Origin: JAGSOU01 sp049974865
Lineage (GTDB): Bacteria; Pseudomonadota; Alphaproteobacteria; Rhodobacterales; Rhodobacteraceae
Direction of reading: 5' to 3'
Assembly: GCA_049974865.1 (NCBI GenBank)
Contig: JBNGCX010000006.1
Span: 1 to 64,000, forward strand
Length of the DNA: 64,000 nt
Part shown: positions 33,364 to 42,305 of the stretch, in pieces
Layout: every line of letters begins with the position of its first letter
Position numbering within the stretch: position 1 is the first letter of the stretch
The notes under the pieces: model-generated
Told to the model about the DNA's origin: nothing
What the model saw: only the letters and a program-made list of their open reading frames with translations
Databases searched by the model: none
Translations under genes and position numbers: made by a program

Positions 33364-35556
33364 TCACCTCAGGCGCAGCGCATTCAGCGACACCGTAATG
33401 GACGAGGCGGACATGGCCAAGGCCGCCGCCAGCGGCGTGGCCAGCCCGACAAGCGCGATGGGCACCGCGATCATGTTGTAGAGCGCGGCGATGGCAAAGT
33501 TCTCCTTGATCCGGCGGGTGGATTTGCGCGCGGTGGTCACCGCCTCGCCCAGCGGCGCCAGGTCCTTGCCCAGCAGCACGATGTCCGAGGCGACCCGCGC
33601 CGCGTCCAGCGCCGTCGCGGGCGAGATCGACACATACGCGGCGGCCAGCGCGGCGGTGTCGTTCAGCCCGTCACCCACCATCAGCACCCGCGCGCCGCCG
33701 TCGGTCAGCGCCTGAACGCGCGCGGCCTTGTCCTCGGGCAGCGCTTCGGCCACCCAATCGTCGATCCCCAGCCGCGCGGCCAGCTCGGCCACGGGCCCCT
33801 CGGCATCGCCCGAGATCAGGTGAACGGCCTTCCCCTGCGCCTTCAGCGCGGCAACGGCCTGTTCGGCGCCGGGGCGCAGGCTGTCGGCGAAGGTGAACTC
33901 GATGGGCTTTGCATCGCCGATACGCAGCCAGGCGGCGGTGGCCTTGCCCGGGGTCGCGCCCAGCCAGGCCGCGCGGCCGAAACGTACTGTCTCGCCCCGC
34001 CAATGCCCCTCGACGCCATAGCCCGGCACCTCGGTCACGTCGCTCAGCCGCGCGGGCTGGATGCCCGCGGCGCGCGCCGCCTCGGCCAGCGATTGCGCCA
34101 GCGGGTGCGAGGATTGCAGCGCCAGCGCCAGCGCGACCTCTAGCTCGCGCCGGGGATGGTCGCCAAGGTTGGTGGCCTCGGGCGCGCCCAGCGTCAGCGT
34201 GCCGGTCTTGTCGAAAACCACGGTGTCGATCTCGGCCAGCCGTTCCAGCGCGGTGCCGTCCTTGATCAGCATGCCCCGTTTGAACAGCCGCCCCGACGCG
34301 GCGGTGGTCACCGCCGGCACGGCCAGTCCCAGTGCACAGGGACAGGTAATGATCAGCACCGCCACTGCGATGTTGAGCGCCAGTCGCACGTCGCCGCCCG
34401 AGATCGCCAGCCAGGCGATGAAGGCCAGAAGCGACAGCAGGTGCACGCCGGGCGCATAGACCCGCGCCGCGCGGTCGGCGAGCGAGGTGTAGCGGTTCCT
34501 GGAACTTTCGGCGACGGCCACCAGATCGGCCATACGATGCAGCGAACTGGCCTCGCCCGCCGCGGTGACGCGCACCAGCAAGGGGCCGGTCAGGTTGACC
34601 TCGCCGGCGCTGAGCTGGGTGTCGGGGCCGGCATAGACCGGCAGGCTCTCGCCCGTCAGCAGGGAACGGTCGATCTCGCTCTGCCCCTCGGTGATCACGC
34701 CGTCGACGGGCACGCGCGCGCCGGGCTTGACCCGCACGATATCGTCCACGGCCAGATCCGAGATCGCCACCATCTCTTCGGCATCGCCCTCACCCACGCG
34801 CAGCGCGCGGGGCACCTCCAGCGCGGCCAGTTCCTCGGCCGCGGATCGGGCCACGGCGCGGGTGCGGTGGTCAAGGTAGCGCCCGGCCAGCAGGAAGAAG
34901 GTCAGCGACAGCGCGGCATCGAAATAGGCGTGCCGCCCCGACTGCATGGTTTCGTAGAGCGACATGCCGGCGGCCAGCAGGATGGCCAGCGAGATCGGCA
35001 CGTCCATGTTCAGCCGCCGCGCCGACAGCGCCGACCAGGCGTTGCGAAAGAACGGCTGGGCCGAGAAGGCGATGGTCGGCAGCGCAATCGCGGCCGAGAT
35101 CCAGTGGAAGAGGTCGCGCGTGGCATCCGCCGCACCCGACCAGACCGCGACCGACAGCAGCATGACGTTCATCATGGCAAAGCCCGCCACCGCCAGCCGC
35201 ATCAGGATATCGCGCCCCGCCTTGTCGGTGGCAGTGGCCGAGAGCACGCCCGGGTCCAGCTCATGCGCCTCGTAGCCGAGGCGGTCGAGTACCCCGATCA
35301 GGTGATCGGCGGTGACCTCGGGCTCGGCCTCGACGCTGACGCGCTTCAGCGTCAGGTTGACCCGCGCCGAGCGGACGCCCGGCTCGGCGTTCAGCCCCCG
35401 CTCCACGGCCGAGATGCAGCCGGCGCAGTGGATGGTGGGCAGCGACAGCAGCAGCCGGGCCTCGCCCTGTTCCTCGCGCTGCCCCAGCGCCTCGGCGGCG
35501 GGCGCCACGGCGCAGGCGGGGCAGGCGGAGGGACGGCTGCGCATCGCTGTGGTCAT
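33364..35556 (-). CDS. ccoI: Copper-translocating P1B-type ATPase for cbb3 oxidase
   Basis: This is a 730-residue inner-membrane ATPase (FixI/CopA2 type) that moves Cu+ to the periplasm for the CuB site of cbb3 oxidase. The N-terminal heavy-metal domain has CAGC (HCAGCISAVE, about 43-52), and an extra CPAC lies before it (about 12-15). The ion channel motif is CPC in 'IITCPCALGLAVPAV', phosphorylation is at DKTGTLT, the actuator has TGES and the hinge is GDGLNDT. About eight transmembrane helices are predicted. The start codon lies four bases after ccoH. Confidence 0.95.
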   Translation of the reverse strand: MTTAMRSRPSACPACAVAPAAEALGQREEQGEARLLLSLPTIHCAGCISAVERGLNAEPGVRSARVNLTLKRVSVEAEPEVTADHLIGVLDRLGYEAHELDPGVLSATATDKAGRDILMRLAVAGFAMMNVMLLSVAVWSGAADATRDLFHWISAAIALPTIAFSAQPFFRNAWSALSARRLNMDVPISLAILLAAGMSLYETMQSGRHAYFDAALSLTFFLLAGRYLDHRTRAVARSAAEELAALEVPRALRVGEGDAEEMVAISDLAVDDIVRVKPGARVPVDGVITEGQSEIDRSLLTGESLPVYAGPDTQLSAGEVNLTGPLLVRVTAAGEASSLHRMADLVAVAESSRNRYTSLADRAARVYAPGVHLLSLLAFIAWLAISGGDVRLALNIAVAVLIITCPCALGLAVPAVTTAASGRLFKRGMLIKDGTALERLAEIDTVVFDKTGTLTLGAPEATNLGDHPRRELEVALALALQSSHPLAQSLAEAARAAGIQPARLSDVTEVPGYGVEGHWRGETVRFGRAAWLGATPGKATAAWLRIGDAKPIEFTFADSLRPGAEQAVAALKAQGKAVHLISGDAEGPVAELAARLGIDDWVAEALPEDKAARVQALTDGGARVLMVGDGLNDTAALAAAYVSISPATALDAARVASDIVLLGKDLAPLGEAVTTARKSTRRIKENFAIAALYNMIAVPIALVGLATPLAAALAMSASSITVSLNALRLR

Positions 35557-35559
35557 GGG

Positions 35560-36018
35560 TCAGCTCCTCACGAACAGTTCCAGCCGCTGGCGGAATTCGG
35601 TTCCGTCGGCGGCCTTGGCCTCAACCACCATCATCCACTTGCCGTTGTCCAGTTCCAGCGGTGTGCTGTATTTCCCGTTATACCCGGTGAAGCTGGGACG
35701 GATGTCATCCGCGGCCTCGGTGGTCCGGCCGATCAGGATCGAGAATTCATCGGGCTCCACCGGCAGGCCCTGCGCGTCGACGAAGCTGACGGTCAGCAGG
35801 CCCAGGGAATAGTCGGTCTGTACCTGCCAGCCCAGCCTCTGCTGCGCCTCGCGCTTGGCGTCGAACTCCTGGCTGGCGACATAGGAATTCTTGACCTCGA
35901 GCCCGGGGAAGGTGCCCACCGCCAGGACCGCCATGGTGATGTTCACACCGACGACAACGGCAAAGGCGCCGACCGTGATGAACAGCACGGTCCGTCCGGT
36001 CAGCTGCTTCTCTCCCAT
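35560..36018 (-). CDS. ccoH: FixH family protein, cbb3 oxidase assembly
   Basis: This is a 152-residue protein with one transmembrane helix (about 10-32) and a periplasmic FixH domain. The ATG at 36018 shares a base with the ccoG stop (TGATG). The end region 'GKWMMVVEAKAADGTEFRQRLELFV' is typical of the family. CcoH stays with the cbb3 assembly intermediates and stabilises the complex. It is the second gene of ccoGHIS. Confidence 0.92.
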   Translation of the reverse strand: MGEKQLTGRTVLFITVGAFAVVVGVNITMAVLAVGTFPGLEVKNSYVASQEFDAKREAQQRLGWQVQTDYSLGLLTVSFVDAQGLPVEPDEFSILIGRTTEAADDIRPSFTGYNGKYSTPLELDNGKWMMVVEAKAADGTEFRQRLELFVRS

Positions 36019-37448
36019 CAGTTCTCTCTCCCGTTGAACACGCTGTCGGTATAGGCGCGTTCGTTGCTGGTAAGGTCCTCGACCCACATGCGGAACTCGG
36101 TCCGTTCTTTCTCGGCAGCCTCCGAGTCGCGCGGCGCGACGACATAGACACGCTGCAGCTTGGTGCTGTCGGCCGGCACGATCACCGTCTGATCCTCCTC
36201 GCCCTCGAGCTGAACCTGAAGCGGCTCAGCGCTCACGGCCGAGATCTGGAACGGACGGTCGTCGCCATGCTTGTTGCGCAGGCGCACGTCATAGGTGTTG
36301 CGGATCGAGCCGTCGGAAAGCGTCACGAAGGTCGGGTTTCGCACCGGGGCCACCGTCATGCTGATATCCGCGCGCATGAACAGCGCCACGACCAGCCCGA
36401 TGCCCACCGCCGACCACAGCGCGGTATAAAGAATGGTCCGCGTGCGGAAGATGTGCTTCCAGATCGGCTTGGGTTCGTTCCCGGCGCGCTCGGCCGCCTC
36501 GTCGGTCAGCGCCATGTAATCGATCAGGCCGCGCGGCTTGCCGATTTTTTCCATCACGTCGTCGCAGGCGTCGATGCAGAGCCCGCAGGTGATGCAGGCC
36601 AGTTGCTGGCCGTCACGGATGTCGATGCCCATTGGGCAAACGTTGACGCAGGCCATGCAGTCGATGCAATCGCCCAGTTGGTCGGCATTCGGGCCCTTGC
36701 GGTGCTTGCCGCGCGGCTCACCCCGCCACTCGCGGTAGCCGATGGTGATCGTGTCCTCGTCCATCATCGCGGCCTGGATCCGCGGCCAGGGGCACATGTA
36801 AATGCAGACCTGCTCGCGCATGAAACCGCCGAAGACCAGCGTGGTCGCGGTCAGCACCCCGATGGTCGTGTAGGCCACCGGATGCGCACCGAATGTGACG
36901 AGGTCCTTCAGCAGCGTCGGCGCGTCGGTGAAGTAGAAGACCCAGGCCCCGCCCGTGGCCATGGCAATCAACAGCCAGAGCGACCATTTGGTCAGCCGCA
37001 GGCGCAGCTTGCGCGCGTCCCATTTCGCGTTCCATAGCTTGACCCGCTTGTTGCGGTCGCCCTCGATCCAGCGCTCGACCAGGATGAACAGGTCGGTCCA
37101 GACGGTCTGCGGACAGGTATAGCCGCACCACACCCGCCCCAGCGCCGAGGTGAACAGGAACAGCCCCAGCCCCGCCATGATCAGAAGGCCCGCGACGAAA
37201 TAGAATTCATGCGGCCAGATCTCGATCATGAAGAAGAAGAAGCGGCGGTTCGCGAGGTCCACCAGGACAGCCTGGTCGGGAAGGTTCGGACCCCGGTCCC
37301 AGCGGATCCACGGCGTGATGTAGTAGATACCCAGCGTGATCGCCATGATCCACCACTTCAGAGTGCGGAACCGGCCGCTGACGCGGCGGGGGAAGATCGG
37401 CTCGCGGGCCGAATAGAGTTCTTGGGGCTGTTGGTCGGTAGAGCTCAC
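36018..37448 (-). CDS. ccoG: Cupric reductase / cbb3 oxidase accessory ferredoxin protein CcoG
   Basis: This is a 476-residue membrane protein with two [4Fe-4S] ferredoxin motifs: 'CIDCMACVNVCP' (about 262-273) and 'CITCGLCIDACD' (about 288-299). About five transmembrane helices surround it, and the C-terminal Ig-like CcoG domain follows. The additional 'CGYTCPQTVW' near residue 110 is conserved in the family. CcoG reduces Cu2+ to Cu+ so that CcoI can use it. The start is GTG (37448) with GGAG upstream. An FNR box lies 65-78 bases upstream of the start. Confidence 0.95.
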   Translation of the reverse strand: MSSTDQQPQELYSAREPIFPRRVSGRFRTLKWWIMAITLGIYYITPWIRWDRGPNLPDQAVLVDLANRRFFFFMIEIWPHEFYFVAGLLIMAGLGLFLFTSALGRVWCGYTCPQTVWTDLFILVERWIEGDRNKRVKLWNAKWDARKLRLRLTKWSLWLLIAMATGGAWVFYFTDAPTLLKDLVTFGAHPVAYTTIGVLTATTLVFGGFMREQVCIYMCPWPRIQAAMMDEDTITIGYREWRGEPRGKHRKGPNADQLGDCIDCMACVNVCPMGIDIRDGQQLACITCGLCIDACDDVMEKIGKPRGLIDYMALTDEAAERAGNEPKPIWKHIFRTRTILYTALWSAVGIGLVVALFMRADISMTVAPVRNPTFVTLSDGSIRNTYDVRLRNKHGDDRPFQISAVSAEPLQVQLEGEEDQTVIVPADSTKLQRVYVVAPRDSEAAEKERTEFRMWVEDLTSNERAYTDSVFNGREN

Positions 37449-37512
37449 GGAATCACTCCGGTTGGCTGTGCGTGAATCCCGGCTGTTGTGACAGCAGGGG
37501 CCCGTTCGGGCA

Positions 37513-37526
37513 TTGACCTAGGTCAA
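37513..37526. promoter_or_regulatory. FNR box upstream of ccoGHIS
   Basis: TTGACCTAGGTCAA is a perfect palindrome matching the FNR consensus TTGAY-N4-RTCAA. Its centre lies 71.5 bases upstream of the ccoG GTG, which would put a class II (-41.5) start site about 30 bases before the gene. FnrL, encoded in this window, is the obvious regulator. Confidence 0.9.
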
Positions 37527-37721
37527 CAGGGGAATCTGCAATTCCACCGCCGAAATCAAGGCCGCCGCCCTGCGGCATATCGTGGTAAACAGGCCGAAAA
37601 TGATCGTTTTCCGGGGGCTCGGAGACCACCGCATAACGCAACGTCACGAAAGACCGGCGCGCCTTGTCCGGGCTGCGCCCGCCCCGGCTGGACAGAATGT
37701 CGCGGGTCGCCTAATAATGAA

Positions 37722-37765
37722 GCACCGGCCCCCTGGAAACGCGCGAACAGGATGGGGACCGGTGC
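37722..37765. repeat. Long inverted repeat downstream of ccoP
   Basis: GCACCGGCCCC (37722-37732) pairs with GGGGACCGGTGC (37754-37765) with one mismatch, leaving a loop of about 21 bases. It lies beyond the first hairpin after ccoP. There is no T-tract. It could be a second transcript-end structure, an RNA-stability element or part of a small RNA. Confidence 0.45.
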
Positions 37766-37769
37766 TGTA

Positions 37770-37793
37770 ACCGGGGGCCTGGCGGCCCCCGGT
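37770..37793 (-). terminator. Perfect 10-bp hairpin after ccoP
   Basis: ACCGGGGGCC (37770-37779), loop TGGC, GGCCCCCGGT (37784-37793) is a very stable stem 19 bases after the ccoP stop. No U-run follows on the minus strand, so it may work as a barrier to 3' exonucleases or as a Rho-assisted end rather than a classical terminator. Confidence 0.55.
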
Positions 37794-37811
37794 AGCCGTT
37801 TGGGGGAGGCG

Positions 37812-38684
37812 TTATTCGCCCCCGCCCAGTTGGTGGACATAGGTGGCGACCGCGCGCACCTCCGCCTCGGTCAGCGGCGCGCCGCCCTTGGCCGGCATGA
37901 TGCCGAAACGGGCGTTTTCCACCGTGTAACGGATAGTCTCTTCGCTGCCACCATAGAGCCAGATCGCGTCGGTCAGGTTCGGCGCGCCCTGGAAGCGGTC
38001 GCCGGTGCCATCCTCGGCATGGCAGGCCGAGCAGTTGTCGAGATACACGGTCTCACCGGGGCCGGCGAGCGCCGCGTCATGATCCTGGCCCGACAGCTTG
38101 AGCACATAGTTCACCACCTGATCTATTTCCTCGGGTTCGAGGAGTTCGCCGAAGGCCGGCATCTGCGAGAAATGCGCGTCTGCGTCGGTCTCGTTCCGGA
38201 TCCCGTGGCTGACGGTATAGTGGATCTCTTCGAGGCTGCCGCCCCAGAGCCAGTCGTCGTCCAGCAGGTTCGGGTAGCCCTTGCCCTGGACGCCGGCCGC
38301 GCCCGAACCGTGGCACTGCGAGCAATAGGTGCGGAACACGGCCGCCCCGCCCTGAACGGCGTAGTTGTAGAGATCCGGATCTTCGCTGATCGCAGCCAGT
38401 TCGACGCTTTCCAGCTTGCTCACCAGAGGGGCGTTCATCTCGTCGAACCGCTCGATCTCCTGGGCGACCTCGCTCCGGGTCGAGTAGCCCAGGATGCCCG
38501 GCGTGGCCTCTTTGACCAGCGGCCAGGCCGGGAAGAGGATCGTGTAGATGATGGCGAACACGATCGTGGCGTAGAAGGTCCACAGCCACCATCGCGGCAG
38601 CGGGTTGTTGTATTCCTCGATCCCGTCCCAGGAGTGGCCGGTCGTTTCGACCTCGTTCGTGACGTTCTTTTTCTCAGTGCTCAT
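37812..38684 (-). CDS. ccoP: cbb3-type cytochrome c oxidase subunit III (dihaem)
   Basis: This is a 290-residue membrane-anchored dihaem cytochrome c. One transmembrane helix lies at about 32-52 ('RWWLWTFYATIVFAIIYTIL'), followed by two c-type haem sites: CSQCH (about 121-125) and CSACH (about 218-222). Axial Met residues fit 'SQMPAFGELL' and 'GIMPAKGG'. It takes electrons from soluble or anchored cytochromes and passes them to CcoO. Its ATG overlaps the ccoQ stop (ATGA). It is last in ccoNOQP. Confidence 0.96.
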   Translation of the reverse strand: MSTEKKNVTNEVETTGHSWDGIEEYNNPLPRWWLWTFYATIVFAIIYTILFPAWPLVKEATPGILGYSTRSEVAQEIERFDEMNAPLVSKLESVELAAISEDPDLYNYAVQGGAAVFRTYCSQCHGSGAAGVQGKGYPNLLDDDWLWGGSLEEIHYTVSHGIRNETDADAHFSQMPAFGELLEPEEIDQVVNYVLKLSGQDHDAALAGPGETVYLDNCSACHAEDGTGDRFQGAPNLTDAIWLYGGSEETIRYTVENARFGIMPAKGGAPLTEAEVRAVATYVHQLGGGE

Positions 38685-38893
38685 GTCCGCGCCTCCTTGC
38701 CATGCGCGCCGTCAGCCTCTGCGTCTTCGCTGGCGGGTTTCTTGTCATGCCGAAAGGGGATGTTCGCGCTGTCGCGGTGCCCGGGCGTGCTGCCTGGGCG
38801 GAACACCCAGACAATCACGCCGACGAAGAACAACACCAGGAACAGCAGCACCCAGCTGTCGGCAAATTCACGAAGCAGGGAATAGTGATCCAT
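38681..38893 (-). CDS. ccoQ: cbb3-type cytochrome oxidase subunit CcoQ
   Basis: This is a 70-residue protein with one transmembrane helix (about 10-31, 'SWVLLFLVLFFVGVIVWVF') and the FixQ landmark FRPGS directly after it. The C-terminal tail is charged. CcoQ stabilises the assembled oxidase, in some species under oxygen. It starts 11 bases after ccoO and overlaps ccoP. Confidence 0.94.
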   Translation of the reverse strand: MDHYSLLREFADSWVLLFLVLFFVGVIVWVFRPGSTPGHRDSANIPFRHDKKPASEDAEADGAHGKEART

Positions 38894-38904
38894 GCTTCCT
38901 CTCC

Positions 38905-39630
38905 TTACCGACTGGCATCCGGCTCGAAGGTCGAGAAATCGACCATCGTGCCCAGCACTTGAAGATAGGCGATCAGGGCGTCCGTTTCGGAAATCCCCGG
39001 TTGCCCGTCGAAATTGCGCACCTGCGCGCCGGGATAGCGCTCAAGCAGGCCATCGGTGTCGCCGAAGGGATCGATCTGAACCTGGAAATCCGCCTGGGCG
39101 TTTTCCAGCATTTCGTCCGTATAGGGCACACCGACCGCGCGGTGGGTCTTCATCACGTCTTCGATGTATTTGCCGTCGATCATGCGGTTCTCGAGGAAGC
39201 CGTATTTCGGCATGACCGATTCCGGCACCACCGACTGCGGGTCGCGCAGGTGATCGACGTGCCACTCGTCCGAGTAGCGGCCGCCGAGGCGGGCGAGGTC
39301 GGGGCCCGTCCGCTTCGAACCCCACTGGAACGGGTGATCATACATCGACTCCGCCGCAAGGCTGTAGTGGCCGTAGCGCTCCACCTCGTCGCGCATCGGG
39401 CGCACCATCTGCGAGTGACAGACATAGCAGCCCTCGCGGATATAGATGTCGCGGCCCGCCAATTCCATCGGCGAGTAGGGACGCACGCCGTCCACCTCCT
39501 CGATGGTGTTCTCCAGGTAGAACAGGGGCGCGATTTCCACGATCCCGCCGATGGTCACGACCAGGAAACTGAAGACCAGAAGCAGCGTCGCGTTCTTCTC
39601 GATGATCTTGTGTTTTTCGAGGATAGCCAT
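38905..39630 (-). CDS. ccoO: cbb3-type cytochrome c oxidase subunit II (monohaem)
   Basis: This is a 241-residue monohaem cytochrome c with an N-terminal transmembrane anchor (about 13-35). The haem site is CYVCH (about 68-72) in 'YIREGCYVCHSQMVRPMRDE', a strongly conserved CcoO stretch. 'SKRTGPDLARLGGRYSDEWH' and 'SVMPKYGFL' (axial Met region) follow. It passes electrons from CcoP to CcoN and lies 14 bases after ccoN. Confidence 0.96.
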   Translation of the reverse strand: MAILEKHKIIEKNATLLLVFSFLVVTIGGIVEIAPLFYLENTIEEVDGVRPYSPMELAGRDIYIREGCYVCHSQMVRPMRDEVERYGHYSLAAESMYDHPFQWGSKRTGPDLARLGGRYSDEWHVDHLRDPQSVVPESVMPKYGFLENRMIDGKYIEDVMKTHRAVGVPYTDEMLENAQADFQVQIDPFGDTDGLLERYPGAQVRNFDGQPGISETDALIAYLQVLGTMVDFSTFEPDASR

Positions 39631-39644
39631 TGTCGCTGCCTCCC

Positions 39645-41246
39645 TTATTCAGCCGGAGCCGCAACCGGGGCGGCGGCCTTGGCCGGTGCCGAGGTGACGG
39701 TCTTCCACAGGTTGACGCACATGATGATGCCGCCGGTGACGTAGAGCACGCCGCCCAGGGCACGGACCACATACATCGGGAATTTCGCGGACACGGTGTC
39801 GGCGAAGGAGTTCACCAGGAAGCCCTGCGCGTCAACTTCGCGCCACATCAGGCCCTCCATGATGCCGGTCACCCACATCGACGAGGCGTAGAGCACGATG
39901 CCGATGGTGGCGAGCCAGAAGTGCCAGGACACCATGGACAGCGAATACAGGCGCTCGCGGTTCCACAGGCGCGGCACCAGGAAGTACAGAGCACCAAAGG
40001 TGATCATGCCGTTCCAGCCCAGCGCGCCCGAGTGCACGTGGCCGATCGTCCAGTCGGTGTAGTGCGACAGCGAGTTCACCGCCTTGATGGACATCATCGG
40101 GCCTTCGAAGGTGGACATGCCGTAGAAGCCCACCGAGACCACCATCATGCGGATGATCGGGTCGGTGCGCAGCTTGTCCCAGGCGCCCGAGAGCGTCATC
40201 AGGCCGTTGATCATGCCGCCCCAGGAGGGCATCCAGAGCATGATCGAGAACACCATGCCCAGGGTCGAGGCCCAGTCAGGCAGCGCGGTGTAGTGCAGGT
40301 GGTGCGGGCCGGCCCAGATATAAAGGAAGATCAGGGCCCAGAAGTGGATGATCGACAGCTTGTAGCTGAAGACCGGGCGTTCGGCCTGCTTGGGCACGAA
40401 GTAGTACATCATCCCGAGGAAGCCGGCGGTCAGGAAGAAGCCAACCGCGTTGTGGCCGTACCACCACTGGGTCATGGCGTCCTGCACGCCGGCAAAGACC
40501 TGAACCGATTTCGAACCGAAGACAGACACCGGCAGGGACAGGTTGTTGACGATGTGCAGCATGGCGATGGTGACGATGAAGCTCAGGTAGAACCAGTTCG
40601 CCACGTAGATATGCTTTTCCTTGCGCTTGAAGATCGTGCCCATGAAGACCGCCAGATAGACGACCCACACCAGCGTCAGCCACCAGTCGACATACCATTC
40701 CGGCTCGGCATATTCCTTGGACTGGGTCGAGCCCAGCAGATAGCCGGTCGCGGCCAGCACGATGAACAGGTTGTAGCCCCAGAAGACGAACCAACCCGCG
40801 TTGCCGCCCCAAAGGCGCGCGGCCGAGGTCCGTTGCACGACGTAGAAAGAGGTCGCAATCAGCGCGTTACCGCCGAAGGCGAAGATCACCGCCGAGGTAT
40901 GCAGCGGCCGCAGACGGCCAAAGTTCGCATAGCCCTGCGCCCATTCGAAATTGAGCTGCGGAAAGGCCAGCTGAAACGCGATAAACGTCCCCGCCGCAAA
41001 GCCGACGACCCCCCAGAAAGCCGTCGCAATCACGCCATAACGGACGACATCGTCCATGTAAGCGGTCCCATCGACGGCCGGTTGCGGTTCCCCGGTGCGG
41101 CGGACAGTCCAGACGAACATGCCAGCCGCGACAAGCATCACAATAATCGCATGCACCAGGTAAGCCATGTCACGGGCGTAGTTGGCAGCAATCGCGGCAA
41201 GCACCGCGATGACGCCAAATACGACCATCTTAACGTAATCCCACAT
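39645..41246 (-). CDS. ccoN: cbb3-type cytochrome c oxidase subunit I
   Basis: This is the catalytic subunit, a proton-pumping terminal oxidase with very high O2 affinity. The protein has 533 residues from the ATG at 41246 (MWDYVKMVVFG) and about 14 transmembrane helices. The histidine-rich helices for haem b, haem b3 and CuB are visible, among them 'LRPLHTSAVIFAFGGNAL', 'QWWYGHNAVGFFLTAGFLG', 'GPHHLHYTALPDW' and 'IGHVHSGALGWNG'. A longer frame upstream of the ATG crosses the FNR box and is not translated. An FNR box centred 97 bases upstream of the start indicates low-oxygen induction. Confidence 0.97.
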   Translation of the reverse strand: MWDYVKMVVFGVIAVLAAIAANYARDMAYLVHAIIVMLVAAGMFVWTVRRTGEPQPAVDGTAYMDDVVRYGVIATAFWGVVGFAAGTFIAFQLAFPQLNFEWAQGYANFGRLRPLHTSAVIFAFGGNALIATSFYVVQRTSAARLWGGNAGWFVFWGYNLFIVLAATGYLLGSTQSKEYAEPEWYVDWWLTLVWVVYLAVFMGTIFKRKEKHIYVANWFYLSFIVTIAMLHIVNNLSLPVSVFGSKSVQVFAGVQDAMTQWWYGHNAVGFFLTAGFLGMMYYFVPKQAERPVFSYKLSIIHFWALIFLYIWAGPHHLHYTALPDWASTLGMVFSIMLWMPSWGGMINGLMTLSGAWDKLRTDPIIRMMVVSVGFYGMSTFEGPMMSIKAVNSLSHYTDWTIGHVHSGALGWNGMITFGALYFLVPRLWNRERLYSLSMVSWHFWLATIGIVLYASSMWVTGIMEGLMWREVDAQGFLVNSFADTVSAKFPMYVVRALGGVLYVTGGIIMCVNLWKTVTSAPAKAAAPVAAPAE

Positions 41247-41336
41247 CGTGCGTCCCTTCGTTTTGCCGCACCGATTCGTGATCGGGCGGGTCCCTTTTCG
41301 ACGATGGCGGTATGGCGGGAGGCCCCTCAAGCCGCC

Positions 41337-41350
41337 TTGATCCAAATCAA
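41337..41350. promoter_or_regulatory. FNR box upstream of ccoNOQP
   Basis: TTGATCCAAATCAA matches TTGAT-N4-ATCAA perfectly. If centred at -41.5 on the minus strand, the transcript would start near 41302, with CATACC at about -8 to -13. Confidence 0.9.
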
Positions 41351-41368
41351 AACCGCTTGAGCCGTCAG

Positions 41369-41382
41369 TTGATCTTGGTCAA
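41369..41382. promoter_or_regulatory. FNR box upstream of the universal stress protein gene
   Basis: TTGATCTTGGTCAA matches TTGAY-N4-RTCAA with one asymmetric base between half-sites. Placed at -41.5 on the plus strand it predicts a start near 41417, with TAGGTT (41405-41410) in the -10 position. The two boxes in this gap lie only 18 bases apart, one for each divergent gene. Confidence 0.85.
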
Positions 41383-41447
41383 GGCCGCCCCGTCCGGCCG
41401 GGCGTAGGTTGGCCGAAAAACCAACGACACCCGGAGGAGAGACACCC

Positions 41448-42287
41448 GTGGCTTACAAGACCATCCTGACCATCATCACCGACGCGGACCTCGCAAAGAG
41501 CGCGCTGGAATCCGCCATAGCGCTATCGGAGCGCGAGGATGCACATCTCGATGTGCTTTGTCTTGGCGTCGATAGGACGCAGACCGGCTATTACTACGCC
41601 GGGACCAATGCCATGATTCAGCAGGAGACCTTGGAACGCGCGCAAAAAGAGGCCGCCGAAATCGAAACCGCGGCAAAACAGCGCCTCTCCGCGGAAAGCA
41701 TCAAATGGAGCTGCGAGTCCGCCGTGGCCCAGATCGCGGGCCTGTCGCACCTGGTCGCGCAGCGGGCGCGCTTCAGCGACCTGGTGGTCATGCCCAAGCC
41801 CTATGGCGAAGGCCGCGCGATCGAGGACGAGGCCGCGGTCGAGGCGGCCATGTTCGACGGCAAGGCGCCGGTCCTGGTGATGCCCGAAGGGGCCAGCACG
41901 GCAGAGATTGGCAAGCGCGTGGTCATCGCCTGGAACCAGAGCGCTGAGGCCCTGATCGCGATTCGCACCGCCCTGCCGATTCTGCAGGCCGCGGACACGG
42001 TGAACATCTCCATCATCGACCCGCCGCAGCACGGGCCCGACCGCTCCGATCCGGGTGGAGCGCTGTCGCAATACCTGTCGCGCCACGGGGTGAAGACCGA
42101 GATTTCGGTGCTGGCCAAGACCATGCCGCGGATTTCGGACATCCTGTGCCGGCACGTCCAGGACATAGGCGCCGACATGGTGGTGATGGGCGCCTATGGC
42201 CACTCGCGCTTCCGCGAGGCGATCCTGGGCGGGGCCACCCGAAACATGCTGGAAAACACCGAGGTGCCGGTGCTGATGGCGCACTGA
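41448..42287 (+). CDS. Universal stress protein (two-domain UspA family)
   Basis: This is a 279-residue cytoplasmic protein with two UspA-like halves. The second ends with the ATP-binding-type pattern 'DMVVMGAYGHSRFREAILGG' and 'EVPVLMAH'; the first is less conserved. The GTG at 41448 was chosen because GGAGGAG lies eight bases upstream. Earlier in-frame codons have no ribosome site. Its FNR box and place between ccoN and fnrL suggest a role in adapting to low oxygen. The biochemical role is not known. Confidence 0.9.
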   Translation: MAYKTILTIITDADLAKSALESAIALSEREDAHLDVLCLGVDRTQTGYYYAGTNAMIQQETLERAQKEAAEIETAAKQRLSAESIKWSCESAVAQIAGLSHLVAQRARFSDLVVMPKPYGEGRAIEDEAAVEAAMFDGKAPVLVMPEGASTAEIGKRVVIAWNQSAEALIAIRTALPILQAADTVNISIIDPPQHGPDRSDPGGALSQYLSRHGVKTEISVLAKTMPRISDILCRHVQDIGADMVVMGAYGHSRFREAILGGATRNMLENTEVPVLMAH

Positions 42288-42305
42288 ACGTGGGCCGGGG
42301 GCGGC

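Larger units (their letters stand above)
37449..37811. other. 363-base intergenic region between ccoG and ccoP
   Basis: This region holds the ccoG promoter with its FNR box (37513-37526) and, towards ccoP, two adjacent hairpins (37722-37765 and 37770-37793). In the middle (about 37530-37720) I see no convincing gene. A 64-codon frame reading towards ccoG lacks a ribosome site and any recognisable sequence. Confidence 0.7.

Noticed and set aside
37453..37647. A 64-codon frame upstream of ccoG on the minus strand.
   Set aside because: It has no ribosome site, spans the FNR box and gives no family-like protein.
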